Source: Bacillota bacterium (GTDB lineage: Bacteria > Bacillota > Clostridia > Christensenellales > Aristaeellaceae). From it: DNA of 64,000 bases. The position numbers and the translations under genes are program-made. Numbering within the stretch: position 1 is the first letter of the stretch; each line of letters begins with the position of its first letter. Positions 1 to 8,453 of this stretch are shown one piece after another. The notes below the pieces were generated by a model, which was not told the DNA's origin, ran no database searches, and was given only the letters and a program-made list of their open reading frames with translations. The DNA is taken from NCBI GenBank assembly GCA_023392515.1, contig JAEVYX010000041.1, positions 52,262-116,261 of the forward strand, written 5' to 3'.

Positions 1-452
1 CCGGATGCATCATATACCGGAAGACCTGAACCTATGGCGGCAGCAAAAGGCTTTTCGATGATATGTACCTGACGTGCACCAGCCACCTTGGCAGCTTCCA
101 TAACTGCGTGACGTTCTATATTCGAAATGCTGCAGGGAACTGTGATTAGTACCCTGGGTTTTAGCAGGTGTGAAACGCCGATTGCTTCCCTAATGAAGTA
201 TTGTATCATGATCTTAGTCATGTCAAAATCAGAAATAACACCTTCCCGTAAGGGATGAATATCAATGACTCCTCCGGTTATACGCCCTTTCATGATCCGG
301 GCTTCTTCACCGATAGCCTTCACATTGCGCTTGTTATCGCTTTCCACAACTACGACGGTTGGCTCGCTGACCACAATCCCCTTGCCACGGACATATACCA
401 AAGTATTTGACGTGCCCAAATCGATGCCTATATCCGGAGCCACAATGGCCAT
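1..452 (-). CDS. mreB: Rod shape-determining protein MreB (partial, N-terminal part)
   Basis: Bacterial actin that assembles membrane-associated filaments guiding lateral cell-wall synthesis. About 150 N-terminal residues are visible before the window edge. The frame opens with the actin phosphate-1 motif, read as APDIGIDLGTSNTLVY, and continues with GKGIVVSEPTVV and, near the edge, IEKPFAAAIGSGLPV, where MreB normally has EEPMAAAIG. The start at 452 is the only ATG that fits the family N-terminus. It lies 19 bases after the maf stop, so the two are very likely co-transcribed; maf-mre clusters are common in Bacillota. It could equally be the Mbl or MreBH paralog, which the N-terminus cannot separate. 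The gene runs off the left edge. Confidence 0.9.
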   Translation of the reverse strand, partial: MAIVAPDIGIDLGTSNTLVYVRGKGIVVSEPTVVVVESDNKRNVKAIGEEARIMKGRITGGVIDIHPLREGVISDFDMTKIMIQYFIREAIGVSHLLKPRVLITVPCSISNIERHAVMEAAKVAGARQVHIIEKPFAAAIGSGLPVYDAS

Positions 453-471
453 AGCTTCTACACATCCATTT

Positions 472-1053
472 CTAAAATACGTCGATGCCAAATTTCAAAA
501 ACATGCTATGTACAAGCGCCATGGGAAGCCCGATAACATTGGAAGGGCTTCCTTGAATTTCTTCTACAAACATGCCACCACGGCCCTGTATGGCATATGC
601 ACCAGCCTTGTCCATGGGCTCTCCTGTTCGGACATAGGCATCAATCATCTGGTCGCTCAAGTGTGAAAAGCGAACACGGGTCATTTCAAATGCAACGCTA
701 TGTTTTCCACCTGCTCCGTTGATTAAGCAAACGCCTGTATATACTTCATGCCAGGCACCGCTAAGCAATTGGAGCATATCCCTGGCTTGCGCCGGGGTTT
801 GCGGCTTTCCAAGGGTCTGATTCCCTTTATGAACCAAAGTATCCGCCGCAAGAATGATTCGTTCCTTATGGAAAGGTTGAACCGCCATAGCCTTTCGCAG
901 GGCTAATGTACATACCTGTTCTTGTGGTGTACCGGTGCATTGTTCATCTACATCAGCGGCTATCACTTCAAACGGAATCCCCATTTGGGTTAGTAACTCG
1001 CTTCGCCGCGGGGAACCTGATGCAAGAACAACCACACGGGATGGCATATGCAT
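472..1053 (-). CDS. maf: Maf family nucleotide pyrophosphatase
   Basis: House-cleaning nucleoside triphosphate pyrophosphatase that hydrolyses modified or non-canonical NTPs; it was historically linked to septum inhibition. The protein of about 193 residues shows the family signature LASGSPRRSELL near the N-terminus, then AADTLV and the GKPQTPAQA region, at normal family length. I place the start at the ATG at 1053 because GGGGAG lies 7 bases upstream; an in-frame ATG at 1080 has no ribosome site. Its own extended -10 promoter lies at about 1093-1101 and mreB follows 19 bases downstream. Which nucleotide it prefers cannot be read from the sequence. Confidence 0.93.
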   Translation of the reverse strand: MHMPSRVVVLASGSPRRSELLTQMGIPFEVIAADVDEQCTGTPQEQVCTLALRKAMAVQPFHKERIILAADTLVHKGNQTLGKPQTPAQARDMLQLLSGAWHEVYTGVCLINGAGGKHSVAFEMTRVRFSHLSDQMIDAYVRTGEPMDKAGAYAIQGRGGMFVEEIQGSPSNVIGLPMALVHSMFLKFGIDVF

Positions 1054-1092
1054 ATACTTTCTCCCCTTCAGCTTGTCCATGGGGTACTAGTT

Positions 1093-1101
1093 ATTATACC
1101 A
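1093..1101 (-). promoter_or_regulatory. Extended -10 promoter for maf-mreB
   Basis: On the minus strand TGG immediately precedes TATAAT, giving an extended -10. No good -35 is visible, which fits the extended -10 class. It sits between the rnf terminator and maf. Confidence 0.5.
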
Positions 1102-1161
1102 CAATGCCAAGTATTTCGTACAGGCTTTGATACAAAAACAGGAAGGAAAACAGAGACAAGG

Positions 1162-1204
1162 AAAACCCCAACGCCGGAAATTCCTTACCGCCATTGGGGT
1201 TTTT
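1162..1204 (-). terminator. Rho-independent terminator after rnfB
   Basis: An inverted repeat AAAACCCCAA / TTGGGGTTTT encloses a loop of about 22 bases. The T run on the minus strand ends the rnf operon; the symmetric A/T flanks would also let it work in the other direction. Confidence 0.75.
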
Positions 1205-1236
1205 CATTTGTAAATACTTTGTTAAGCAGCCTTTAT

Positions 1237-2313
1237 TTACACGTTGGTTGAATTATTCCTAGGGCTTGTTGGAACAGCGGCTACATAAGGCGTCGTTCCA
1301 ACCTTGGCGTTTTCATCCCGTACATGTTCGCGTACATGCAACGTTATGCATTTCTTTGGGCATTTAGCCACACACTGGCCGCAACCCGTGCATGCTTCGG
1401 TGATTTCATGCGGGGATTTCCGTTCACCGGCAATCGCCTCAAATTGGCAAGTCTTTTTGCAGATAGAGCAGCCAATGCATTCGGACTGATCAATTTTTGC
1501 AATTTTGCGGTTTTCGAAATCTCCCCAAATTGCCGATGTGGGACAAGTTTCGGCGCACATCATGCAGCCTACGCACTTTTCCATATCGAACTGCGGTAGA
1601 TGATTCACAATGGTAATGGCGCCGAATTTGCATTCGCGTGCACAAATTTCGCATCCGATACAACCAGCTTTACAGTTGTCGCTTACAAGCTTTCCCTTTT
1701 CTGCTGCCCGGCATAACAACCGGACAGGAACATCCTCGGGCTGTAAGGCAAGCACATGCTTGGGGCAAGCTTCAACGCACAAACCGCAGCTGACGCATTT
1801 TTCCTGATCAACCACAGCAATTTTAAGCTTTTCATCAATATGTATCGCATCAAATTTGCAGGCCTTCACGCAAGTGCCAAGCCCAAGGCATGCATAACGA
1901 CAAGCCTTGTTGCCATCAGATACCAACGTTGCTGCCACACAATCATGAATGCCGGTATAATTGAATTTGTTTTTACAATGATCAAGGCCACCTTGGCAGA
2001 GTACCTCTGCCACCATTTTCACAGAATCCTTTGCAGGCTCGACGCCCATAATAACGGCAATTTTTTCTGCAACCGGCTGGCCGCCCACCGGGCAGGCATT
2101 TATCGGTGCTTTTCCGTCTGCAATAGCCTGGGCCAATCCATCACAACCTGGATAACCACATGCACCACAGTTTGCGCCGGGAAGTGCCTCCCGAATTCCA
2201 TCTCTTACAGGGTTGCCAGGCACTGCAAAAACCTTAGAGGTGATAGTCAATAAAATTCCGAACAACAACCCCAGTCCGCCCAGGACAATTGTTGCCGTGA
2301 CAATGCCACTCAT
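1237..2313 (-). CDS. rnfB: Rnf complex electron-transfer subunit RnfB
   Basis: Iron-sulfur subunit of the membrane Rnf complex (ferredoxin:NAD+ oxidoreductase), taken to be the entry point for electrons from reduced ferredoxin. An N-terminal membrane helix (about residues 5-27) is followed by the characteristic NCGACGYPGCDGLA cluster motif. There are then at least five classical CxxCxxCxxxC ferredoxin motifs (CVSCGLCVEAC, CIGCEICAREC, CVGCMMCAETC, CIGCSICKKTC, CTGCGQCVAKC). At 358 residues it is the long, multi-cluster clostridial form rather than the short proteobacterial one. It is the last gene of the operon, 16 bases after rnfA, and ends before a terminator. Confidence 0.96.
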   Translation of the reverse strand: MSGIVTATIVLGGLGLLFGILLTITSKVFAVPGNPVRDGIREALPGANCGACGYPGCDGLAQAIADGKAPINACPVGGQPVAEKIAVIMGVEPAKDSVKMVAEVLCQGGLDHCKNKFNYTGIHDCVAATLVSDGNKACRYACLGLGTCVKACKFDAIHIDEKLKIAVVDQEKCVSCGLCVEACPKHVLALQPEDVPVRLLCRAAEKGKLVSDNCKAGCIGCEICARECKFGAITIVNHLPQFDMEKCVGCMMCAETCPTSAIWGDFENRKIAKIDQSECIGCSICKKTCQFEAIAGERKSPHEITEACTGCGQCVAKCPKKCITLHVREHVRDENAKVGTTPYVAAVPTSPRNNSTNV

Positions 2314-2329
2314 TTTGCTACCTTCCTTT

Positions 2330-2908
2330 CTACTGAATCAGGCCGGAAAAGCCCAGGAAGGATATGGCCATCAGTCCAGCGGTAATTAAGGCGCCAGGGA
2401 AGCCGTCCATCCATTTTGGCATTGATGATACTGCCAGTCTTTCACGAATAGCTGCAAACAACACAATCGCCAGGGTAAAACCTAATGCGGAGCCAGTGCC
2501 ATTAACAACAGACTGCAACAGATTGTAACCTTCAGTCATGTTTAAAACACAAACGCCCAACACTGCACAATTGGTTGTAATCAAGGGCAGATATACGCCA
2601 AGAGCCTGGTATAGGGAAAAGCTGATTTTTTTAAGTGCACTTTCAACTACTTGCACCAATACAGCCACTACCAGAATAAATGCAATGGTTTGCATATACT
2701 CCAGTCCCAGGGGAACAAGCAAAAACATCTGCACAAGATAGGTAATCAAGGATGCCAGCGCCATAACAAAGGTCACAGCCATCCCCATGCCAAAGGCGGT
2801 CTCAAGCTTCTTGGAAACGCCCAAGAAAGGGCAAATGCCTAAAAACTGAGACATAACGAAGTTGTTGACCAAAATGGAACCAACCAGAATCAGCAAGTAA
2901 GAAGTCAT
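2330..2908 (-). CDS. rnfA: Rnf complex membrane subunit RnfA
   Basis: Integral membrane subunit of the Rnf complex, paired with RnfE. Length is 192 residues with about six hydrophobic segments. Cysteines in LGICPFLG (Cys26) and TTNCAVLG (Cys114) match the positions that, with the equivalents in RnfE, hold an intramembrane iron-sulfur cluster in solved Rnf/Nqr structures. It overlaps the end of rnfE by 4 bases (ATGA type), pointing to translational coupling. Nothing in the sequence looks degraded. Confidence 0.96.
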   Translation of the reverse strand: MTSYLLILVGSILVNNFVMSQFLGICPFLGVSKKLETAFGMGMAVTFVMALASLITYLVQMFLLVPLGLEYMQTIAFILVVAVLVQVVESALKKISFSLYQALGVYLPLITTNCAVLGVCVLNMTEGYNLLQSVVNGTGSALGFTLAIVLFAAIRERLAVSSMPKWMDGFPGALITAGLMAISFLGFSGLIQ

Positions 2909-3555
2909 ACATTCGCCTCCCTATTTGCTTTCAGCGCCTTTTTTTTATCAAACGCCTTGACGATGAGGTTAACCACCAACAACAGACTGCCCAACATAAT
3001 GAACCCGCCGGGCGCCTGGCTGATTATTCCCATGGGCGGTACAGATTCCGGCAGAATCTGCACTCCAAAGCAGGTGCCTTTACCGAGAATTTCCCGAATG
3101 ATGGCAAGAATGGTGATAGCAAGCGTAAAGCCAATTCCCATGCCCAAACCATCCATGATAGAAGCCAATGGCGGATTTTTAAATGCAAAGGACTCTGCCC
3201 GGGCAAAGATGATACAGTTCACAACAATCAAGGGAATGTAAATGCCCAGTGTCTCATCAAGAGAAGGTAGAAACGCCTTGATCAAAAGCTGAACGATGGT
3301 CACAAATGAGGCTATAATCACAATAAAGGATGGAATGCGAACATTCTCAGGAATAATGTTGCGCAGTGCTGAGATCGCCAGATTGGAAAAAACCAGAACA
3401 GCTGTGGTAGCTAGACCCATGCTGATACCATTTGCAGCCATGGTGGTAATCGCCAATGTTGGGCACATGCCAAGCACTAAGCGGAAGGTTGGATTTTCTG
3501 TAACGATACCATTTAAAAAGGTTTTTTGGAGCTTGGCAAAACTTTTATCAGCCAT
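2905..3555 (-). CDS. rnfE: Rnf complex membrane subunit RnfE
   Basis: Partner of RnfA in the membrane core of the Rnf complex. Of 216 residues, Cys31 in LGMCPTLA and Cys114 in VVNCIIFA are the paired cysteines expected for the shared iron-sulfur cluster. Six or so membrane segments are visible, and the last residues are basic (KKKALKANRE). The ATG at 3555 has GGAGGTG seven bases upstream, and that site lies inside the end of rnfD, so the two genes overlap by 8 bases. In most Rnf operons rnfG separates D from E; here the junction is seamless and no rnfG is present. Confidence 0.95.
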   Translation of the reverse strand: MADKSFAKLQKTFLNGIVTENPTFRLVLGMCPTLAITTMAANGISMGLATTAVLVFSNLAISALRNIIPENVRIPSFIVIIASFVTIVQLLIKAFLPSLDETLGIYIPLIVVNCIIFARAESFAFKNPPLASIMDGLGMGIGFTLAITILAIIREILGKGTCFGVQILPESVPPMGIISQAPGGFIMLGSLLLVVNLIVKAFDKKKALKANREANV

Positions 3556-4501
3556 GCTGCTTCACCTCCCCAAAGGTTTTGGGAACAGTCAACTTATCAA
3601 TGAGGGGCGTAGCCACATTCATAAACAAAATAGCAAAAGAGCACCCTTCCGGATAAGTGGAGAAAGACCGAATGACGAAGAGTAAAACACCGCATCCAAC
3701 GCCCATAATAACCTTTCCCAAATTGGTCATGGGAGAAGTAGCATAGTCGGTTGCCATGAAGAATGCTCCAAGAAACAGTCCGCCGGAAAGCACTTGAAGC
3801 AATGCCTTTTCCGCGCCGCCCTGAATCAGATAGCAAACAAAAACCGTCGCGATAAAGGTAAAGGGGATGCGCCAGTCAATCACTCGCCGCCAGAGCAAGT
3901 ACGCTCCTCCCAACAGGATGGCTGCCTTGCTGGTTTCACCAAGCACGCCAGGGATGTTGCCTAGGAACAAATCCCACAGAGAAGATGATCCCGCGGTGAT
4001 AGGAGTTGCGGAAGCAATCGTATCTACAGCATCCGGGGTAAAACCAACCAGGAAATTTCCCGCCTGGGCCATAGGATACCTGGTCATGATTGACATCCAG
4101 GAAACGAAGAGAATTGCCCGGGCAGCCAAAGCAGGGTTCATGAAATTTTGCCCAATGCCCCCAAAAAACTGTTTTACCAGGATAATAGCCAATGCTGAAC
4201 CGATAACGGCCACCCACCACGGCGCACCTGCCGGCAGGTTGTAGGCAAGCAAAAGACCTGTGACAACCGCACTCATATCCCCTACGCTCACCTTTTGCTT
4301 GGAAGCCTTCTGGTACAAAAGCTCCGCAAGTACGGCACTGGTTACAGACAGCAGAATCAGCACCGCAGCCCGCAGCCCAAAGAACCAAATGCTGGCCAAA
4401 CCTGCAGGCAATAATGCAAGGCAAACATCCAGCATAATCCCACGGGTGGTGGCGTCATCCCGCAAATGCGGCGAAGAAGAAACAGACAAGTTTTTCAGCA
4501 T
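3548..4501 (-). CDS. rnfD: Rnf complex membrane flavoprotein RnfD
   Basis: Membrane subunit that carries a covalently bound FMN in the Rnf electron pathway. About 317 residues with around nine hydrophobic segments. The flavinylation-type motif SATP is present (Thr near residue 166-169, in DTIASATPITAG), as are NFMNPALAARA and GTS-type GETSKAAILLGG blocks typical of RnfD/NqrB. An ATG at 4501 has a GGGGGG tract 8 bases upstream; an in-frame GTG at 4510 is the alternative. It overlaps or abuts rnfC upstream and overlaps rnfE downstream. Confidence 0.95.
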   Translation of the reverse strand: MLKNLSVSSSPHLRDDATTRGIMLDVCLALLPAGLASIWFFGLRAAVLILLSVTSAVLAELLYQKASKQKVSVGDMSAVVTGLLLAYNLPAGAPWWVAVIGSALAIILVKQFFGGIGQNFMNPALAARAILFVSWMSIMTRYPMAQAGNFLVGFTPDAVDTIASATPITAGSSSLWDLFLGNIPGVLGETSKAAILLGGAYLLWRRVIDWRIPFTFIATVFVCYLIQGGAEKALLQVLSGGLFLGAFFMATDYATSPMTNLGKVIMGVGCGVLLFVIRSFSTYPEGCSFAILFMNVATPLIDKLTVPKTFGEVKQHG

Positions 4502-4503
4502 GA

Positions 4504-5859
4504 TCAGCACCCCCCTTTCTTAGCCGCGGCCTCTTTGGCCCGCTTATCACTAATCATCTTTTTTCCCAAACGGAAGCTCTGCACCAGGCTGCGCTTTGAG
4601 GGGCAAATATATGTGCACGCACCGCATTCAATGCAGTTCATCACATGATACTTTTGAGCTTGCTCATAAGCGCCGGCGCGGATAAACTGATCCATTGTCG
4701 TTGGCATCAACGACATGGGGCATGCATGTACACAACGGCCACAGCGGATACAGGGACTTTCCTTTGGTTCCTCCGCCTCTTGCCCAAGTGCCAAAATGCC
4801 GGAGCAACCCTTGGTGACGGGGATATCCTTCCGGCTGATGGCCAAACCCATCATGGGACCTCCGTAAATAAATTGACGGACGTCTCCGCTGAATCCACCT
4901 GCACCATTTACCAGCGATTCAACCGTAGTGCCGATACGTACCAGGAAATTTCCTGGCTTTGCGACCAGGCCACCGACGGTTGTAACCCGATCAATGATTG
5001 GACGCCCTTCCCGTACGGCCTGCGAAATAGCGGCGGCTGTGCCCACGTTGATAACCAGTGCGCCTACATCAACCGGCAGCCCACCCACAGGCACCCGGCG
5101 ACGGGTTAGCGCATAGATCAACTGTTTTTCGCCGCCTTGTGGGTACCGGACAGGCAAAGCCCGCACGGTGATAGCATCTGCGGCCAAGCGGTTCGCCGCT
5201 TCCTGCATTGCGGCAACCGCATCCATTTTATTATTCTCAATCCCAATGATGGCCTTTGGAATTCCAAGCGCTTTACGAACAATGTTAATGCCATCCACTA
5301 TGACGGATGTCTTTTCCAGCATCAACCGATGATCAGCCGTTAAGTAAGGTTCGCACTCTGCACCGTTTACCAGCAGCACATCCACCTTTTTCCCTGCGGG
5401 AATTGACAGTTTTACAGCTGTGGGAAATGTTGCTCCGCCCAATCCTACAATACCTGCTTGCCGAACAACTTCTGCTAATTCCTTAGCGGTCATGCTATCA
5501 GGATTGCTTACCGGCGTAAGCGGAACCCATTGTTCTTGAAAGTCATTATCAATGACTACAGATAACCCTTGCAAACCATTTGCCATAATACTTGGTGCAA
5601 CCGCCACCACAGTGCCGGAAACGCTTGCATGCACAGGCGAAGATACAAACCCGGCAGCTTCTCCGATCACCTGCCCGATGCGCACATAGTCACCTTGCTT
5701 GACAAGGCAATGGCATGGTACGCCGATATGCTGCTGCATAGGCAAAATAACACGTGATGGTGGAGGCAATACCTGAATAGGGGAAATACCAGTGACTGCC
5801 TTCCCGTTCACGCCTTCTCGGGGATGAATGCCACCCGGAAACAAATGAGACCCACTCAC
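4504..5859 (-). CDS. rnfC: Rnf complex NADH-side subunit RnfC
   Basis: Peripheral subunit that binds NADH and FMN and closes the circuit between ferredoxin and NAD+. The protein has the family opening FPGGIHPREG, a glycine-rich nucleotide/flavin region (VGLGGATFPTAVKL) and two ferredoxin motifs near the C-terminus, CIRCGRCVHACP and CIECGACTYICP. I choose the GTG at 5859, giving 451 residues: GGGAGGA sits 9 bases upstream and the resulting N-terminus is the usual one for RnfC. An upstream ATG at 5916 would add 19 residues not seen in the family and has no convincing ribosome site. It is first in the operon, behind a promoter at about 5950. Confidence 0.95.
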   Translation of the reverse strand: MSGSHLFPGGIHPREGVNGKAVTGISPIQVLPPPSRVILPMQQHIGVPCHCLVKQGDYVRIGQVIGEAAGFVSSPVHASVSGTVVAVAPSIMANGLQGLSVVIDNDFQEQWVPLTPVSNPDSMTAKELAEVVRQAGIVGLGGATFPTAVKLSIPAGKKVDVLLVNGAECEPYLTADHRLMLEKTSVIVDGINIVRKALGIPKAIIGIENNKMDAVAAMQEAANRLAADAITVRALPVRYPQGGEKQLIYALTRRRVPVGGLPVDVGALVINVGTAAAISQAVREGRPIIDRVTTVGGLVAKPGNFLVRIGTTVESLVNGAGGFSGDVRQFIYGGPMMGLAISRKDIPVTKGCSGILALGQEAEEPKESPCIRCGRCVHACPMSLMPTTMDQFIRAGAYEQAQKYHVMNCIECGACTYICPSKRSLVQSFRLGKKMISDKRAKEAAAKKGGC

Positions 5860-5949
5860 GGACAAAAGTCCTCCCTTCGCTTGCAAGGAAAAAAGCATAT
5901 TTCCGCAAGACAACATTGCACATAATCATGCGATTTTGTTACGATTCAC

Positions 5950-5980
5950 ATTATAGCATAGTATCACCTGTCTATTGCAA
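5950..5980 (-). promoter_or_regulatory. Promoter of the rnf operon
   Basis: Minus strand: TTGCAA, then a 19-base gap, then TGCTATAAT, an extended -10. Start of transcription would be near 5943, leaving a leader of about 85 bases ahead of the rnfC GTG. Confidence 0.6.
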
Positions 5981-5988
5981 GCGAAATA

Positions 5989-7740
5989 CTATACAAATTT
6001 GTGAAAATTTCGATTTTTTTCTGGCGATGCACCCTTTTTGTAGTCTGATGCCATTTGCAGCATATGTTGGGCATGCAAAACTCCCGAATCATTTTCTTCG
6101 CCTGTACCGCCAATCATCCTGGCCAATTCACGTACACGGCCATCGATTTCCAACTCTATTACGTCTGTACGGGTTCTCCCCTGCGTCACTGCCTTTTCTA
6201 CCAAATAGTGATAATCCGCCATGGCAGCAATTTGTGGCAAATGGGTTACACAGATTACTTGACGGTAAGCTGCGAGTCCCGCCATTTTTTCTGCTACTAC
6301 CTGGGCAATTTTTCCGCTGATACCCGTATCAATTTCATCAAAAACCATAGCCACTCCCCCCTTGCTTACGGCAATGGATTTAAGGGCCAGCATAAGCCGT
6401 GACAATTCGCCACCCGAGGCGATTTTGGCGAGAGGTTTGAGTGGTTCACCGGGATTGGGCGCAATAAAAAAGGAAATATCATCGTCGCCCATTTCCTGGG
6501 GTAAAACAGGTTTTCCTGTTTCGGAAGATTTGAATACAACTGAAAATTGCGTTTTGCCCATGCCTAATTGAGAAAGCTGAGCCATCATTTCCTGTTCGAA
6601 CCAGGCAGCAAGCGTTTTTCTTGATTGTGATAATCGTGCAGCTTCTTTCCTGTAAGCCGCCTGCAACTGCTTTTGCCGTGTACGCATCTTTTCCAAAGAT
6701 TCATCAAGATGCTCCAATGTACCATATTCAGCGGAAATCATCTCCTGGTAATCCAGCATTTCCGCTATGGGTTTGCCGTATTTTCGCTGGAGCCGGCGTA
6801 ATACATCCAATCTCTCCAAAATTTCCTCGTTGCGCTCAGGGTCAAACTCAGCAGCCTGCTGATAATTTCGAAGTGATATACCAACATCTTCTATTTCGTA
6901 ATACAAGCCATTCAATCTGTCATAAAGAGCTTGATATTCAGGGTTTAAAGACAGTATAGGTTCCAACCCCACAAGGGCTCCACGCAACAATGTCAAAGCG
7001 CTTTGGCGGCCATTTTCCCCCGCCTCATACAAAGCACCATATGCCAGGCTCATGGCATGGGTTATCTTTTCTCCATGCCGAAGCAGTTCCCGCTCTTTTT
7101 GAAGGTCCTCTTCTTCTCCGGGCTTCAATTTTGCCACACGCAATTCTTCCAGTTGGAGGCGCAGCGTATCCATTCTTTGATCCCGCAGTGCACTTTCTTT
7201 AGAAAGGCGGCTGTAGGCCCGGCTGCCTTCCCGCCAGGCCGTATAAGCTTTCGCTGTTTCCTCAAGACACGCCTGATGATCCGCATTCCCAAAACCATCC
7301 AGAAAATGCAGATGTCTTTTCTCATCCATAAGAAACTGGTGCTCATGCTGTCCATGAACATCCATCAAATAGGTGGTAAGTTCTTTCAGTATGCTCAAGG
7401 GCATAACAACGCCGCAGATCCGGCAGATATTCCGGCCTGCGGCTGTAATTTCCCGGGAAATAGATAACAGATCCCCTTCAACCTCTAGTTCCTGAGCTTC
7501 AAGAATTTTGTGGACCTGCTGATTATTCTGTATATCAAACAGTGCCTCCACAAAAGCCTTATCACTTCCAGTTCGGATCAGTTCCCTGTCGGCCCGTCCT
7601 CCCAGAACCAAGTTTACCGCATCTACCACAATGGATTTCCCAGCTCCCGTTTCACCGGTCAGCACATGTAAACCCTGATGCAGCGAAATCGTCAGTTGTT
7701 CGACGAGCGCAATGTTCCTGATCGTCAAAGAAAGAAGCAT
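5989..7740 (-). CDS. recN: DNA repair protein RecN
   Basis: SMC-like ATPase recruited early to double-strand breaks. It has an N-terminal Walker A (GETGAGKS, residues 29-36), a long helical middle rich in charged residues that forms the coiled coil, and a C-terminal Walker B region (MVFDEIDTGISG) with the ABC-type signature LASGGELSRL. At 583 residues it has normal length. The ATG at 7740 is set by GGAGGAG six bases upstream and yields the family start MLLSLTIRNIALVE. It ends the dxs-tlyA-nadK-argR-recN run, an order widely conserved in Bacillota. Confidence 0.96.
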   Translation of the reverse strand: MLLSLTIRNIALVEQLTISLHQGLHVLTGETGAGKSIVVDAVNLVLGGRADRELIRTGSDKAFVEALFDIQNNQQVHKILEAQELEVEGDLLSISREITAAGRNICRICGVVMPLSILKELTTYLMDVHGQHEHQFLMDEKRHLHFLDGFGNADHQACLEETAKAYTAWREGSRAYSRLSKESALRDQRMDTLRLQLEELRVAKLKPGEEEDLQKERELLRHGEKITHAMSLAYGALYEAGENGRQSALTLLRGALVGLEPILSLNPEYQALYDRLNGLYYEIEDVGISLRNYQQAAEFDPERNEEILERLDVLRRLQRKYGKPIAEMLDYQEMISAEYGTLEHLDESLEKMRTRQKQLQAAYRKEAARLSQSRKTLAAWFEQEMMAQLSQLGMGKTQFSVVFKSSETGKPVLPQEMGDDDISFFIAPNPGEPLKPLAKIASGGELSRLMLALKSIAVSKGGVAMVFDEIDTGISGKIAQVVAEKMAGLAAYRQVICVTHLPQIAAMADYHYLVEKAVTQGRTRTDVIELEIDGRVRELARMIGGTGEENDSGVLHAQHMLQMASDYKKGASPEKNRNFHKFV

Positions 7741-7802
7741 TGGCGTCTCCTCCGTAAAAAGCCTAGGGAAATTGCAGATTACTCCGGTCACATGCCGACG
7801 GC

Positions 7803-7934
7803 TCATTTCCCGTCCCGCGCAGTTGTTTCTAGGGCCGATGCAACCTGCTCCAATTTTCTATTTACCCCCGAAACACAAAAACAGCCTGCAGGCCTATTGA
7901 CCTTCATGCAAATAGCAACGCCCCAAAAATGCAC
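7803..7934 (-). CDS. Possible small protein between argR and recN
   Basis: A GTG-started frame of 43 codons with GGTGAG nine bases upstream fills most of the 226-base gap between argR and recN. The translation ends in the plausibly structured stretch RKLEQVASALETTARDGK and holds three cysteines in its first half. I recognise no family. It could be a real small protein of this operon, a remnant of a longer gene, or chance; only conservation in relatives would decide. Confidence 0.25.
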   Translation of the reverse strand: MHFWGVAICMKVNRPAGCFCVSGVNRKLEQVASALETTARDGK

Positions 7935-7966
7935 GATGATGCTCTCACCGGGCTTTGTATTCGATT

Positions 7967-8416
7967 TTATTTCATCATTTCCTGCATCCGTTCCAAAACA
8001 ACGGCCACTTCTTCGTTGCTTCGGATCACCAGCAGAATGGTGTTGTCGCCAGCCAAGGTGCCTAAGATTTCAGACCAATGGAAATTATCCACGGCCTCCG
8101 CAGCAACGTTGGCACTTCCTGACAAAGTCTTGATGATAATCAGGTTGTTGGCATGGCTCATGCTGAGTACCGACTCTGAAAACATGCGGATAAAACGGTC
8201 TGACAAACCATGCTCTGCCTTATCCGCCGTGGCATACTTATAGGTACCGTTGGGCGAAAGAACTTTTAGCAGGCGAAGCTCTTTTATGTCCCTGGAAACG
8301 GTCGCCTGAGTGACAACGATACCCTGCTTTTTCAGTTCGTCTGCCAGTTCTTCCTGGGTTTCAATGTCCTTTTTCCCGATGATATCCAATATGGCAACCT
8401 GGCGAACTGTTTTCAT
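7967..8416 (-). CDS. argR: Arginine repressor ArgR
   Basis: Hexameric arginine-sensing transcription factor that controls arginine synthesis and catabolism. The N-terminal winged helix contains the diagnostic VTQATVSRDIKELRLLKV (about residues 35-52); the C-terminal oligomerisation and arginine-binding half contains ILGTLAGDNTILLVIR. The length of 149 residues is standard. GGAGG lies seven bases ahead of the ATG. It sits in the conserved nadK-argR-recN order. Confidence 0.96.
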   Translation of the reverse strand: MKTVRQVAILDIIGKKDIETQEELADELKKQGIVVTQATVSRDIKELRLLKVLSPNGTYKYATADKAEHGLSDRFIRMFSESVLSMSHANNLIIIKTLSGSANVAAEAVDNFHWSEILGTLAGDNTILLVIRSNEEVAVVLERMQEMMK

Positions 8417-8453
8417 GGAACTTCCTCCTTGGTATAAGTTTTGCAGCGTTCTT

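Noticed and set aside
1756..2253. 165-codon plus-strand frame opposite rnfB
   Set aside because: It is antisense to the cysteine-rich RnfB coding sequence, with no ribosome site and no recognisable domain.
3936..4424. 162-codon open frame inside rnfD on the same strand
   Set aside because: It is a shadow frame of rnfD, with no family match and no ribosome site of its own.
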